Made by a program: the position numbers and the translations under genes. Under the pieces are notes generated by a model. That model saw nothing but the letters and a program-made list of their open reading frames with translations, did not search any database and was not told where the DNA came from. A stretch of 64,000 nucleotides of DNA from CBDDCQ01 sp965226285 (lineage in GTDB: Bacteria; Bacteroidota; Bacteroidia; Flavobacteriales; Ichthyobacteriaceae): assembly GCA_965226285.1 (NCBI GenBank), contig CBDDCQ010000006.1, positions 124,001-188,000 on the forward strand, in the 5' to 3' direction. Below are positions 45,764 to 53,632 of this stretch, piece after piece. The stretch's first letter is position 1, and the number at the start of each line of letters is the position of its first letter.

Positions 45764-46768
45764 ATGAACAAAATTAAAATTGGAATTAATGGGTTTGGAC
45801 GTATAGGTAGGCTTGTATTTAGAGCCGCTATTAAAAAAGATCATATCGCTATAGTAGGTATCAATGACCTTGTAGATGTAGAATATATGGCTTACATGCT
45901 AAAGTATGATTCTACGCACGGTAAATTTGATGGAGAAATAGCAACAAAAGATGGAAACTTGATCGTAAATGGGCAAATAATAAGGGTAACTGCAGAGAGA
46001 AATCCTGAAAATTTAAGATGGACAGAAGTAGATGCAACATACGTAGTAGAATCTACAGGTTTCTTTTTGACTAAAGAGTTAGCAAGAGCCCATATTAAAG
46101 CAGGCGCAAAAAAGGTAGTACTGTCTGCTCCATCTAAAGATGACACACCTATGTTTGTGATGGGCGTAAATCACAAAGAACTTACAAGAGATATGAATAT
46201 TGTATCTAATGCTTCTTGTACTACGAACTGTTTGGCACCTTTAGCTAAAGTGATACACGATAATTTTGGCATAAAAGAGGGCTTAATGACCACAGTGCAC
46301 GCTACTACATCTACGCAAAAAACAGTAGATGGACCTTCTTTAAAAGATTGGAGAGGAGGTAGAGGTGCCAGTCAAAACATTATACCCTCTTCTACGGGTG
46401 CAGCTAAAGCAGTAGGTAAAGTAATTCCTGCTTTGAGCGGGAAACTTACGGGCATGTCTTTTAGAGTACCTACTCCTACAGTGTCTGTGGTAGATTTGAC
46501 TTGTACTTTAGAAAAAGAAACTACCTATGAAGAGATAAAGGGAGCTATCAAAAAAGCTTCTGAAAATGAAATGAAAGGGATACTGGGATATACTGAGGAT
46601 GCAGTAGTATCTACAGATTTTCAAACAGACCCTCGAACTTCTATATTTGATGCAGATGCGGGCATACAACTCAATAGTACTTTTGTAAAGTTAGTTTCAT
46701 GGTATGATAATGAATGGGGGTACGCTAATAAAGTGGTAGAACTTATAGAATATATGGAATCAGTATAG
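45764..46768 (+). CDS. gapA: Glyceraldehyde-3-phosphate dehydrogenase, type I
   Basis: The 334-residue enzyme has the NAD-binding INGFGRIGRLVFRAA, the catalytic SNASCTTNCLAP with Cys152, the HATTSTQKTVDGPSLKDWRG loop and SWYDNEWGYANKVVELI near the C-terminus. The residues fit the glycolytic NAD-dependent type. It catalyses the oxidation and phosphorylation of glyceraldehyde-3-phosphate in the cytoplasm. It is a single gene behind a promoter box, just after the tandem repeat. Confidence 0.96.
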   Translation: MNKIKIGINGFGRIGRLVFRAAIKKDHIAIVGINDLVDVEYMAYMLKYDSTHGKFDGEIATKDGNLIVNGQIIRVTAERNPENLRWTEVDATYVVESTGFFLTKELARAHIKAGAKKVVLSAPSKDDTPMFVMGVNHKELTRDMNIVSNASCTTNCLAPLAKVIHDNFGIKEGLMTTVHATTSTQKTVDGPSLKDWRGGRGASQNIIPSSTGAAKAVGKVIPALSGKLTGMSFRVPTPTVSVVDLTCTLEKETTYEEIKGAIKKASENEMKGILGYTEDAVVSTDFQTDPRTSIFDADAGIQLNSTFVKLVSWYDNEWGYANKVVELIEYMESV

Positions 46769-46884
46769 TTTCAAAAAATATAAGCCCCGCAGAACGAAAT
46801 TAATGTATATTGACGTGTCCATAATCTTTAGTTTAATTTGCTCAAGCACAAAGTTTAATCTAAATTTTGTACCTTAATTTTTAA

Positions 46885-46964
46885 GGCTCCATAGCCGAGT
46901 GGCTATGCAGTGGTCTCCAAAAATATTTACGTCAGTTCGAATCTGCTCGGCAAATAGTGGAGTT
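46885..46964 (+). pseudogene. Degenerate tRNA-Cys-like gene
   Basis: An acceptor stem pairs (GGCTCCA with TGGAGTT), and the D-arm (AGCCGAGTGGCTATG) and T-loop (GTCAGTTCGAATCTG) are easily recognised. The GTGGTCTCCAAA segment corresponds to the Cys anticodon arm GTGGTCTGCAAA. The 3' half of the anticodon stem is destroyed (AAATATTTAC), the anticodon is altered, and the T-stem has lost a base with about ten extra bases before the acceptor. It cannot fold as a normal tRNA. Confidence 0.65.
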
Positions 46965-47012
46965 GACTTAAAGATCGCTATTTAGGTAAACTTTATATCG
47001 AACTTGTGTTAT

Positions 47013-47873
47013 TTAGTTTCCAACATGTTTCCATCTTTTATGAGACCAAAGCCAGTATTCAGGTTGTTTTTTGATACTTTCTTCTAGTAGCGCAAAATAT
47101 TTTTTTGTAATTTCTAATTCTTTAGTTTCTTTAGGGCGTTCACAAATAGTTTTGAAAGTAAGCTCATATTTTCCTCGTTTAAATCTAGTAATTTCAGCAT
47201 ATATAACTATTTGGTCGTATAATTTAGATAATTTTTCAGGACCAATAAATACAGGAGTATCTTGATTTAGAAAGTGAATATAATGTTTGATACTATCTCT
47301 ATGAGGACTTTGGTCTGCCAAAAATATAAACACATTTTGTATATGCTGCTTGGATTTCATATATCTAAATGTTTCTTTCATTTGAAAGGTCATAATGCCA
47401 AATCTTTCTCTTTTATTCTTGATAAATGCGTCTATAGCTTCATTTGTAAGAGGATTATACACTGCAGATATATCTACGTCCAAAATTTTTGGCATTGTCA
47501 TGCCCACTTCCCAGTTGCCATAATGACCGAGTAATATCATTATGTTTTTATTCTGTCGCAGATGTTTGTGTACTTCTTCAGGATTTTTATACTGAACTAT
47601 TTTATCTAATTGATGTTTATCTAATGTAAAAAATTTAAAGATCTCTACAAAAAATATATCTATAAAGTATTTGAAAAATTTCTTTTGAATGCGGATGATT
47701 TCTTTGTGATTTTTTTCAGGAAAAGAATTTTTAAGATTGTGATAAACCACCTTTTTTCTATACCCTATTAGGTAGTAAACTATCCAAAATAGTAAACTTG
47801 AAGTAAAATATAATACTTTAAGGGGGGTAACCTTATAAAAAGGGATTAAAAAAAATCTTACAAAAATATTCAT
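47013..47873 (-). CDS. LpxL/HtrB-like lysophospholipid acyltransferase
   Basis: The 286-residue membrane-associated acyltransferase has one N-terminal hydrophobic segment and the H-x4-E catalytic motif in LLGHYGNWEVGM. ADQSPHRDS and the late WLWSHKRWKH motif are also typical of lipid A acyltransferases. It probably adds a secondary acyl chain to lipid A or a related lipid at the inner membrane. Its start overlaps the rsmG stop by one base on the same strand, so they form a two-gene unit. Confidence 0.88.
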   Translation of the reverse strand: MNIFVRFFLIPFYKVTPLKVLYFTSSLLFWIVYYLIGYRKKVVYHNLKNSFPEKNHKEIIRIQKKFFKYFIDIFFVEIFKFFTLDKHQLDKIVQYKNPEEVHKHLRQNKNIMILLGHYGNWEVGMTMPKILDVDISAVYNPLTNEAIDAFIKNKRERFGIMTFQMKETFRYMKSKQHIQNVFIFLADQSPHRDSIKHYIHFLNQDTPVFIGPEKLSKLYDQIVIYAEITRFKRGKYELTFKTICERPKETKELEITKKYFALLEESIKKQPEYWLWSHKRWKHVGN

Positions 47874-48502
47874 TACAATTCTAAATATACTACCTTTTTA
47901 GTCTGAAAAAAATCTTCTTGAAAAAAGCAAGATAAATCATATTCTATAGCATTGGGAAATCTTTTGAGTTCTTCAGATAAATTGCCACCTTTTAAATAGA
48001 ATAGACCATTCGCGTGCCTATGAGTATTTTGTTTAAGTGTTTTATTCTGCACCCACCTTACAAATTCAGGCATTTTGGCTACAGCTCTACTCACTATAAA
48101 ATCATATTTATCTTTTAGGGTTTCAGCTCTACAATGATCACAAGTAACATTTTCTAATCTCAACTGTTGTTTTATCTCATTTACTACAGTTATTTTTTTT
48201 TCAATAGAGTCTACTAGATGAAAATTTGTATTGGGATACATTATCGCTAAGGGTATTCCAGGGAAACCACCTCCCGTACCTACATCTAATACTTTTGCAC
48301 CTTTATCAAAAGGTTGTATCATGGCAATTCCTAAAGAATGTAAAATGTGCCTTAAATACAATTGTTCAATATCTTTTCTTGAAATTATATTTATTTTGGC
48401 ATTTAAATCTGTATAAATGTGTTCCAATTTATCAAACTGAGTAATTTGTTTCTTTGATAGATTAGAAAAATATTTAAGTATAATATCTGTTTTATAAGTC
48501 AT
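47873..48502 (-). CDS. rsmG: 16S rRNA (guanine-527-N7)-methyltransferase
   Basis: The 209-residue enzyme has the SAM-binding motif VLDVGTGGGFPGIPLAIMYP, the FHLVDSIEKK strand, and the VSRAVAKMPEFVRW block specific to RsmG (GidB). It methylates G527 of 16S rRNA; loss confers low-level streptomycin resistance in other bacteria. It is the first gene of a two-gene unit with the LpxL-like acyltransferase. Confidence 0.93.
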   Translation of the reverse strand: MTYKTDIILKYFSNLSKKQITQFDKLEHIYTDLNAKINIISRKDIEQLYLRHILHSLGIAMIQPFDKGAKVLDVGTGGGFPGIPLAIMYPNTNFHLVDSIEKKITVVNEIKQQLRLENVTCDHCRAETLKDKYDFIVSRAVAKMPEFVRWVQNKTLKQNTHRHANGLFYLKGGNLSEELKRFPNAIEYDLSCFFQEDFFQTKKVVYLEL

Positions 48503-48700
48503 TCTATTGTTGAAATATTATTCTGTTTCTTTATCATTTTGTGGCGAAATTACGAAAATTATTAAGTGTGATTTAAATAACCATTGCATATTTAACGTTC
48601 GTTTGATATAACTTAAAGATAAAACGTTTTGAATTATATACAGTAAGTCCATGGATTATCTTTAATTTATGGATTGGATTCTTACGATATGTTTTAATTT

Positions 48701-48817
48701 TCATACAAATGTTAGTTTTGGTTTTGTCCGTCTGTATAGCGGAGTTTCAGCTGCAGCCATTTCCTTATTCAGAGAAACTTTATCATCGAACTTATGTTCA
48801 TTAAGTTTAGAAGACAT
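48701..48817 (-). other. Small open frame of unknown status (38 codons)
   Basis: The minus strand encodes MSSKLNEHKFDDKVSLNKEM, then AAAETPLYRRTKPKLTFV. It has an ATG, a stop and no recognisable family. Its end contains ACTAACATTTGTATGA, which also occurs inverted at the typA stub start. It may be a fragment. Confidence 0.3.
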
Positions 48818-48888
48818 GATTTTAATAGTCTATTTTAGGTGGTTTAAATAAAGTATAGATTACATATGAAATACATACGAAAAAATCG

Positions 48889-48896
48889 TACCTTTG
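48889..48896 (+). promoter_or_regulatory. -7 box of the former typA gene
   Basis: TACCTTTG matches the -7 consensus, 22 bases before the typA stub ATG. With the stub ended, transcription would run on into the CstB-like gene 194 bases further. Confidence 0.5.
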
Positions 48897-48917
48897 TCAA
48901 ACTAAACTAACATTTGT

Positions 48918-49058
48918 ATGAATATTAGAAATATTGCTATCATAGCACATGTAGATCATGAAAAGACTACTTTGGTAGACAAAATTCTATATTACTGTCA
49001 ATCTGTTAGTAGTAAAGATATTACAGGAGATTTGATAGAAAAAGGGCAAATTAAATAA
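48918..49058 (+). pseudogene. typA: N-terminal stub of typA (BipA GTPase)
   Basis: The frame reads MNIRNIAIIAHVDHEKTTLV, then DKILYYCQSVSSKDITGDLI and a stop after 46 codons. This is the start of TypA/BipA (IRNIAIIAHVDHGKTTLVDKIL), with Glu in place of the essential P-loop Gly. The remaining 550 or so codons are absent. Whether an intact typA exists elsewhere cannot be seen here. Confidence 0.85.
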
Positions 49059-49089
49059 CCGTATTATTACACTAAAATCAATAAATATT

Positions 49090-50466
49090 ATGAAAATAGA
49101 GCAGATATATACAAATTGTTTAGCTGAAGCCACTTATTACATAGAGAGTAATGGCGAAGTTGCTATTGTGGACCCTTTGCGTGAAACACGACAGTATGTA
49201 GATAAAGCAAATGAGAATAATGCAACTATAAAATATGTATTTGAAACGCATTTTCATGCAGATTTTGTATCGGGACATATAGATTTGGCAAGAAAAACAG
49301 GAGCTAAAATTATATTTGGTCCTAATGCTAATGCAAGTTATGATTTTTATTCCGGAAAAGATAATGAGCTTTTTAAGCTGGGAAATATTCAAATAAAATT
49401 GTTGCATACCCCTGGTCATACTATGGAATCTAGTTGTTATCTTGTGATCGATGAGCAAGGGAAAGAAATAGCTGTATTTACCGGGGATACTTTGTTTATA
49501 GGCGATGTAGGACGACCAGATTTAGCAGTAAAATCAAACCTTACTATTTTTGATTTAGCATCTTATATGTATGATTCTTTGAGAAATAAAATTATACCTC
49601 TACCCGATGATGTGATTATATATCCAGCACATGGAGCAGGTTCTAGTTGTGGAAAAAATATGAGCAAAGAAACTTTTGACACTCTGGGTAACCAAAAGAA
49701 AAATAATTATGCTCTGGATAAAAATATGACTAAGGAAAAATTTATTAAAGAAGTAACCAAAGGTATCGCTCAGCCACCTCAATACTTTGGGGATAATATA
49801 AAATTGAATATGAGAGGGTACAATAATTTTGATAGGGTTTTATCCAATGCTAATAAACCTTTGACTGTAGAAGAATTTAAAATACTAATACGACAAGGTG
49901 CCTGTATTTTAGATGTAAGAAGTCAAAAAGATTTTTGCAAAGGATTTATACCAAATGCTATATTTATTGGCTTACAAGGTTCTTTTGCTCCTTGGGTAGG
50001 AGCTATTATAGAAGGCATCAACACACCTATTGTCTTAGTTGTAGATAAAGGGAAGGAACAAGAAACTATCACTCGTTTGGCTAGGGTGGGCTACGACAAC
50101 TGTTTAGGTTTTCTTAAAGGAGGTTTTCAGAAATGGATACAAGCTGGAGAACCTATTGATACGATAGATAATATTTCAGTAGATCAAATAGAGAAAATAT
50201 ATGCTAAAGATTGTAACATAGTGGATGTAAGAAATTGTAATGAATATGCTGCTAAGCATATCAAAGGAGTAAAGCATTATAACTTAGCAGAAATGCCTTC
50301 TAATCTGAATGTATTAGATAATCGAAAGAAGTATTATGTACATTGTGCAGGTGGATATAGGTCTGTAATAGCTATCTCTTTGCTCAAGAAAAATAATTAC
50401 ACAAATCTTGTAAATATAGAAAAAGGATTTAGAGCACTTCAGAACTCTAATTTACCTATGGAATAA
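49090..50466 (+). CDS. CstB-like persulfide dioxygenase-sulfurtransferase (MBL plus two rhodanese domains)
   Basis: The 458-residue protein has an N-terminal metallo-beta-lactamase domain of the ETHE1/persulfide dioxygenase type: THFHADFVSGH (53-63) and FTGDTLFIGDVGRPDL for iron binding, and PAHGAGSSCGKNMSKE. A first rhodanese domain (about 255-350) lacks the active-site cysteine (VVDKGKEQ instead). A C-terminal rhodanese has Cys419 in VHCAGGYRS. This is the CstB layout, which oxidises persulfides to thiosulfate and detoxifies sulfide. It is the first intact gene after the typA stub and is followed 21 bases later by a FIST-domain gene. Confidence 0.88.
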   Translation: MKIEQIYTNCLAEATYYIESNGEVAIVDPLRETRQYVDKANENNATIKYVFETHFHADFVSGHIDLARKTGAKIIFGPNANASYDFYSGKDNELFKLGNIQIKLLHTPGHTMESSCYLVIDEQGKEIAVFTGDTLFIGDVGRPDLAVKSNLTIFDLASYMYDSLRNKIIPLPDDVIIYPAHGAGSSCGKNMSKETFDTLGNQKKNNYALDKNMTKEKFIKEVTKGIAQPPQYFGDNIKLNMRGYNNFDRVLSNANKPLTVEEFKILIRQGACILDVRSQKDFCKGFIPNAIFIGLQGSFAPWVGAIIEGINTPIVLVVDKGKEQETITRLARVGYDNCLGFLKGGFQKWIQAGEPIDTIDNISVDQIEKIYAKDCNIVDVRNCNEYAAKHIKGVKHYNLAEMPSNLNVLDNRKKYYVHCAGGYRSVIAISLLKKNNYTNLVNIEKGFRALQNSNLPME

Positions 50467-50487
50467 ATAAAATAAAATAAAAAGAAT

Positions 50488-51609
50488 ATGAAAACACAGC
50501 AAATAATTATTCAGAAAGATCAAATAGAATTACCAAAGATAAATATAAAACCTCATTTGATATTCGTATTTTTATCTCCTGAATATGTAGATAATAAAGT
50601 AATTTCTAGATTGCGAAGTGATTATAAAGATGCCGTTATAACAGGTTGTACTACTTCGGGTGAAATTTCAGCATTGAGCATATCAGATACGATTACAGTT
50701 ACTCTGGTAGAATTTGAAAATACAAAGGTTGTTTATAATCAAGTGATTGTAGGTGAAGAAGGTAGTTTGGCAGCTGGTCAGATACTAATGAAAAAAATTA
50801 ACCATGATAATTTGAAACATGTTATGGTTTTTTCCCAGTCTAATTATGTAAATGGAAGCGAATTGGTAAAGGGATTGAATTCTATATTGTGTGATAGAGG
50901 AGTGAGTGTAACGGGTGGATTGGCTGGTGATGGATATGATTTTGAAACCAGTTATGTGGTAACTAATGATGGACAATTAAGAGAAGATGTAGTAGCTACT
51001 GTAGGTTTTTATAGTGATACTTTAAAGGTGGGATGTGGTTCTGTAGGAGGATGGTCACCTTTTGGGATCAATAGAATAGTAACCCATTCTAAAGGAAATG
51101 TATTATATGAAATAGATAGACAGCCAGCTCTTGATTTGTACAAAACATATTTGGGAGATAAGGTAGATCAACTTCCCTCTTCTGCATTGTTGTTTCCATT
51201 GAATATGATTAAAGAAGGAGAAAAGGAAGAGAGAGGCTTGGTAAGAACGATATTAGCGGTGAATGAGGAAGATAAATCACTTACTTTTTCCGGCGATATA
51301 GAACCCGGTAGTACTGTAAAGTTTATGAGAACCAACATTAACGGACTTATAGATGGAGCAGAATCTGCTCTACAAATAGCCAATAGTCAATTAGAAAATG
51401 CACAGTTAGCCATATTAATTAGTTGTGTAGGGCGTAGAATAGTAATGAAGCAAATGACAGGTGAAGAAGTAGATATTATAAAAGATAATTTAGGTAGTGA
51501 GTGTTGTATAGCAGGGTTTTACTCTTATGGAGAAATTGCACCGTTTAAAGAAAATGAGAGATGTGAGTTGCATAACCAAACGATGACAATAACATTATTC
51601 TCAGAATAA
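50488..51609 (+). CDS. FIST domain sensory protein
   Basis: The 373-residue protein has an N-terminal FIST_N domain (about 25-215, with SRLRSDYKDAVITGCTTSGE and GGLAGDGYDFETSYV) and a C-terminal FIST_C domain (about 225-360, with SALLFPLNMIKEG, CVGRRIVMKQ and GFYSYGEIAPF). FIST domains bind small ligands, possibly amino acids, and usually act with signalling partners. Here it stands without a kinase or GGDEF domain. It sits in a plus-strand run directly before an amidase whose ATG follows its stop without a gap. Confidence 0.88.
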   Translation: MKTQQIIIQKDQIELPKINIKPHLIFVFLSPEYVDNKVISRLRSDYKDAVITGCTTSGEISALSISDTITVTLVEFENTKVVYNQVIVGEEGSLAAGQILMKKINHDNLKHVMVFSQSNYVNGSELVKGLNSILCDRGVSVTGGLAGDGYDFETSYVVTNDGQLREDVVATVGFYSDTLKVGCGSVGGWSPFGINRIVTHSKGNVLYEIDRQPALDLYKTYLGDKVDQLPSSALLFPLNMIKEGEKEERGLVRTILAVNEEDKSLTFSGDIEPGSTVKFMRTNINGLIDGAESALQIANSQLENAQLAILISCVGRRIVMKQMTGEEVDIIKDNLGSECCIAGFYSYGEIAPFKENERCELHNQTMTITLFSE

Positions 51610-52662
51610 ATGATAAAAACACACAAGTTATTTTTATTGATTTGTCTGGCTTTATTAATGAGTATTACGAATGCTCAAAACAAAAAATATATAGTAGTTA
51701 TAGATCCTGGACATGGAGGTAAAGATAAAGGTGCATTGAGTTTATCTAAAAATAAACTGTATGAAAAAGATGTTGTTTTAGATGTATCCTTATTACTGGG
51801 AAAGTATCTTAGTACCATTGCTAATATAAAAGTAATTTATACTCGAAAAACAGATGTTTTTATAGAACTTAAAGAACGCTCAGAAATTGCCAATAGGAAT
51901 AAGGCTGATTTATTTATCTCTATACATTGCAATGCAAACCCAGATCCAAAAGCTTATGGAAGTGAAACCTATGTGATAGGATTGAGTAAAAACCAAGAGA
52001 GTTTGGAAGTAGCTAAAAGAGAGAATGCAGTAATAGAACTCGAAGATAACTATCAGGAAAAATATAAGGGGTTTAACCCTAATTCTATAGAATCATTAGT
52101 AGGGCTTACATTGTTTCAAAATAAATATTTAGAAAATAGTTTATTATTTTCTAAGTGTGTACAAGAACAATTTCAATACAATGTAGGACGTAGAAATAGA
52201 GGTGTAAAACAAGGTCCATGGTGGGTTATCAGTCATAATACCATGCCTAGTGTATTAATAGAGTTAGGTTTTTTGACGAATAAAGAAGAAGAGGAATTTT
52301 TAAGATCACAAAAAGGTAAAAAATATATGGCAAAGGCTATATTTAAAGCTTTTCAGCAATATAAAAAGGCGATAGATGAAAAGAGAGATAAAATTCTATT
52401 AGAAACACAAAAAGATGAAATAGAGTATAAAATACAATTTTATTTATCTTTAAACAAAGTAGAAAAGGTAAAGTTTAAACCCTTAGAAAATATAGATTAT
52501 TATAAACATAAGGAATCGTATAAATATACTTGTTGTAATAGTAAAGATTATAAAAAGATTGTTCAGAGAGTTAGAGAAGTTCGAAAGAAGTATAAGGGAG
52601 CATTTATAGTCGCATTTAAAAATGGTAAAAGAGTTTCTCTCAAATCAATAAAGAAAGAATGA
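51610..52662 (+). CDS. N-acetylmuramoyl-L-alanine amidase
   Basis: The 350-residue protein has a signal peptide (LFLLICLALLMSITNAQ). The zinc amidase domain (Amidase_3) shows VVIDPGHGGKDKGA, the KERSEIANRNKADLFISIHCNA block with a zinc histidine, and the catalytic glutamate in PSVLIELGFLTN. A C-terminal extension of about 90 residues is basic. It cleaves the peptide from glycan strands in the periplasm for cell separation. It overlaps the MlaD gene by four bases, suggesting translational coupling. Confidence 0.92.
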   Translation: MIKTHKLFLLICLALLMSITNAQNKKYIVVIDPGHGGKDKGALSLSKNKLYEKDVVLDVSLLLGKYLSTIANIKVIYTRKTDVFIELKERSEIANRNKADLFISIHCNANPDPKAYGSETYVIGLSKNQESLEVAKRENAVIELEDNYQEKYKGFNPNSIESLVGLTLFQNKYLENSLLFSKCVQEQFQYNVGRRNRGVKQGPWWVISHNTMPSVLIELGFLTNKEEEEFLRSQKGKKYMAKAIFKAFQQYKKAIDEKRDKILLETQKDEIEYKIQFYLSLNKVEKVKFKPLENIDYYKHKESYKYTCCNSKDYKKIVQRVREVRKKYKGAFIVAFKNGKRVSLKSIKKE

Positions 52663-53579
52663 ATAAGCAGTTAAAATTAGGGATCATATTTGTTATAAGT
52701 GTTGTATTGCTTTTTTGGGGTATAAATTATTTGAAAGGTAAAAATATATTTGATAGCTCTAAAGAGTTCTATGTAATATATGAAAAAGTAGGAGGCTTGA
52801 GAAAATCTAATGCTGTGTTTATCAATGGATTTAAGATAGGAGTAGTTTCAGATATATATTTTCACCCTAATCATTCGGGAGATATTGTGGTTAAATTTAC
52901 GGTTCAAAGTGACTTTCCGTTTAGCAAAAACAGTAAGATAATGTTAGAAAATCGTAATATAATGGGAGATAAATCATTAGTGATAAAAATAGAACCTGGA
53001 GAAAATTTAGCTTTAACAGGTGATACCCTAAGAGGTGAAATAGAATCTAGTATGACCGATGTACTACAAAATGAAATGATACCTCTAAAAGATAAAATAT
53101 CACATTTGGTGGCTACCATAGACTTAACAATGAATGATATAAAAGAAATAATGAACCAAAAGAATAAAACTAATATAGGAATTATCTTAGAAAAGATGAC
53201 TAAAACTTTTGGACAACTAAATAAAATTACAGCAGGATTTAATACTTTTTTTGATGGTAATAAAAATAAACTATCTCATATTATTAACAATTTAGATAGT
53301 ATATCTACTAACTTAACCGGAATTACAGATTCACTAAACCACTCTAATCTAAAGCAAACCATAAAAGATTTAAATATTATATTGGCAGAAATATCCTCTG
53401 GTAAAGGATCATTGGGTAAAATGGTCAAAGATCCTAAAGTATATAATAACTTGAATAAGACCCTTAAAGAAATGTATGCGCTCATAAAAGATTTAAAATT
53501 GAACCCTAGTAGATATGTGAACTTTTCCTTATTTGGAGGTAGTGAGCGTTATGAGGACACTGAAAACAAAGAGGAATAA
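52659..53579 (+). CDS. MlaD/MCE-domain lipid transport protein
   Basis: The 306-residue protein has one N-terminal transmembrane helix (about 7-25) and an MCE domain (about 35-120: KVGGLRKSNAVFINGFKIGVV, SKIMLENRNIMGDKSLVIK). A long coiled-coil-like helix follows. MCE proteins form hexameric rings that carry phospholipids across the periplasm with an ABC transporter. No mlaE or mlaF genes are near. It overlaps the amidase stop by four bases, and mutS follows 53 bases later. Confidence 0.88.
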   Translation: MNKQLKLGIIFVISVVLLFWGINYLKGKNIFDSSKEFYVIYEKVGGLRKSNAVFINGFKIGVVSDIYFHPNHSGDIVVKFTVQSDFPFSKNSKIMLENRNIMGDKSLVIKIEPGENLALTGDTLRGEIESSMTDVLQNEMIPLKDKISHLVATIDLTMNDIKEIMNQKNKTNIGIILEKMTKTFGQLNKITAGFNTFFDGNKNKLSHIINNLDSISTNLTGITDSLNHSNLKQTIKDLNIILAEISSGKGSLGKMVKDPKVYNNLNKTLKEMYALIKDLKLNPSRYVNFSLFGGSERYEDTENKEE

Positions 53580-53632
53580 AATGATACAAGAAAATCTTAG
53601 TTTAAAATAAGAGATTTAATTTAAATAGGTAA

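Noticed and set aside
46885..46964. Functional tRNA
   Set aside because: The anticodon stem cannot pair and the T-stem has lost a base, so I list it as a pseudogene.
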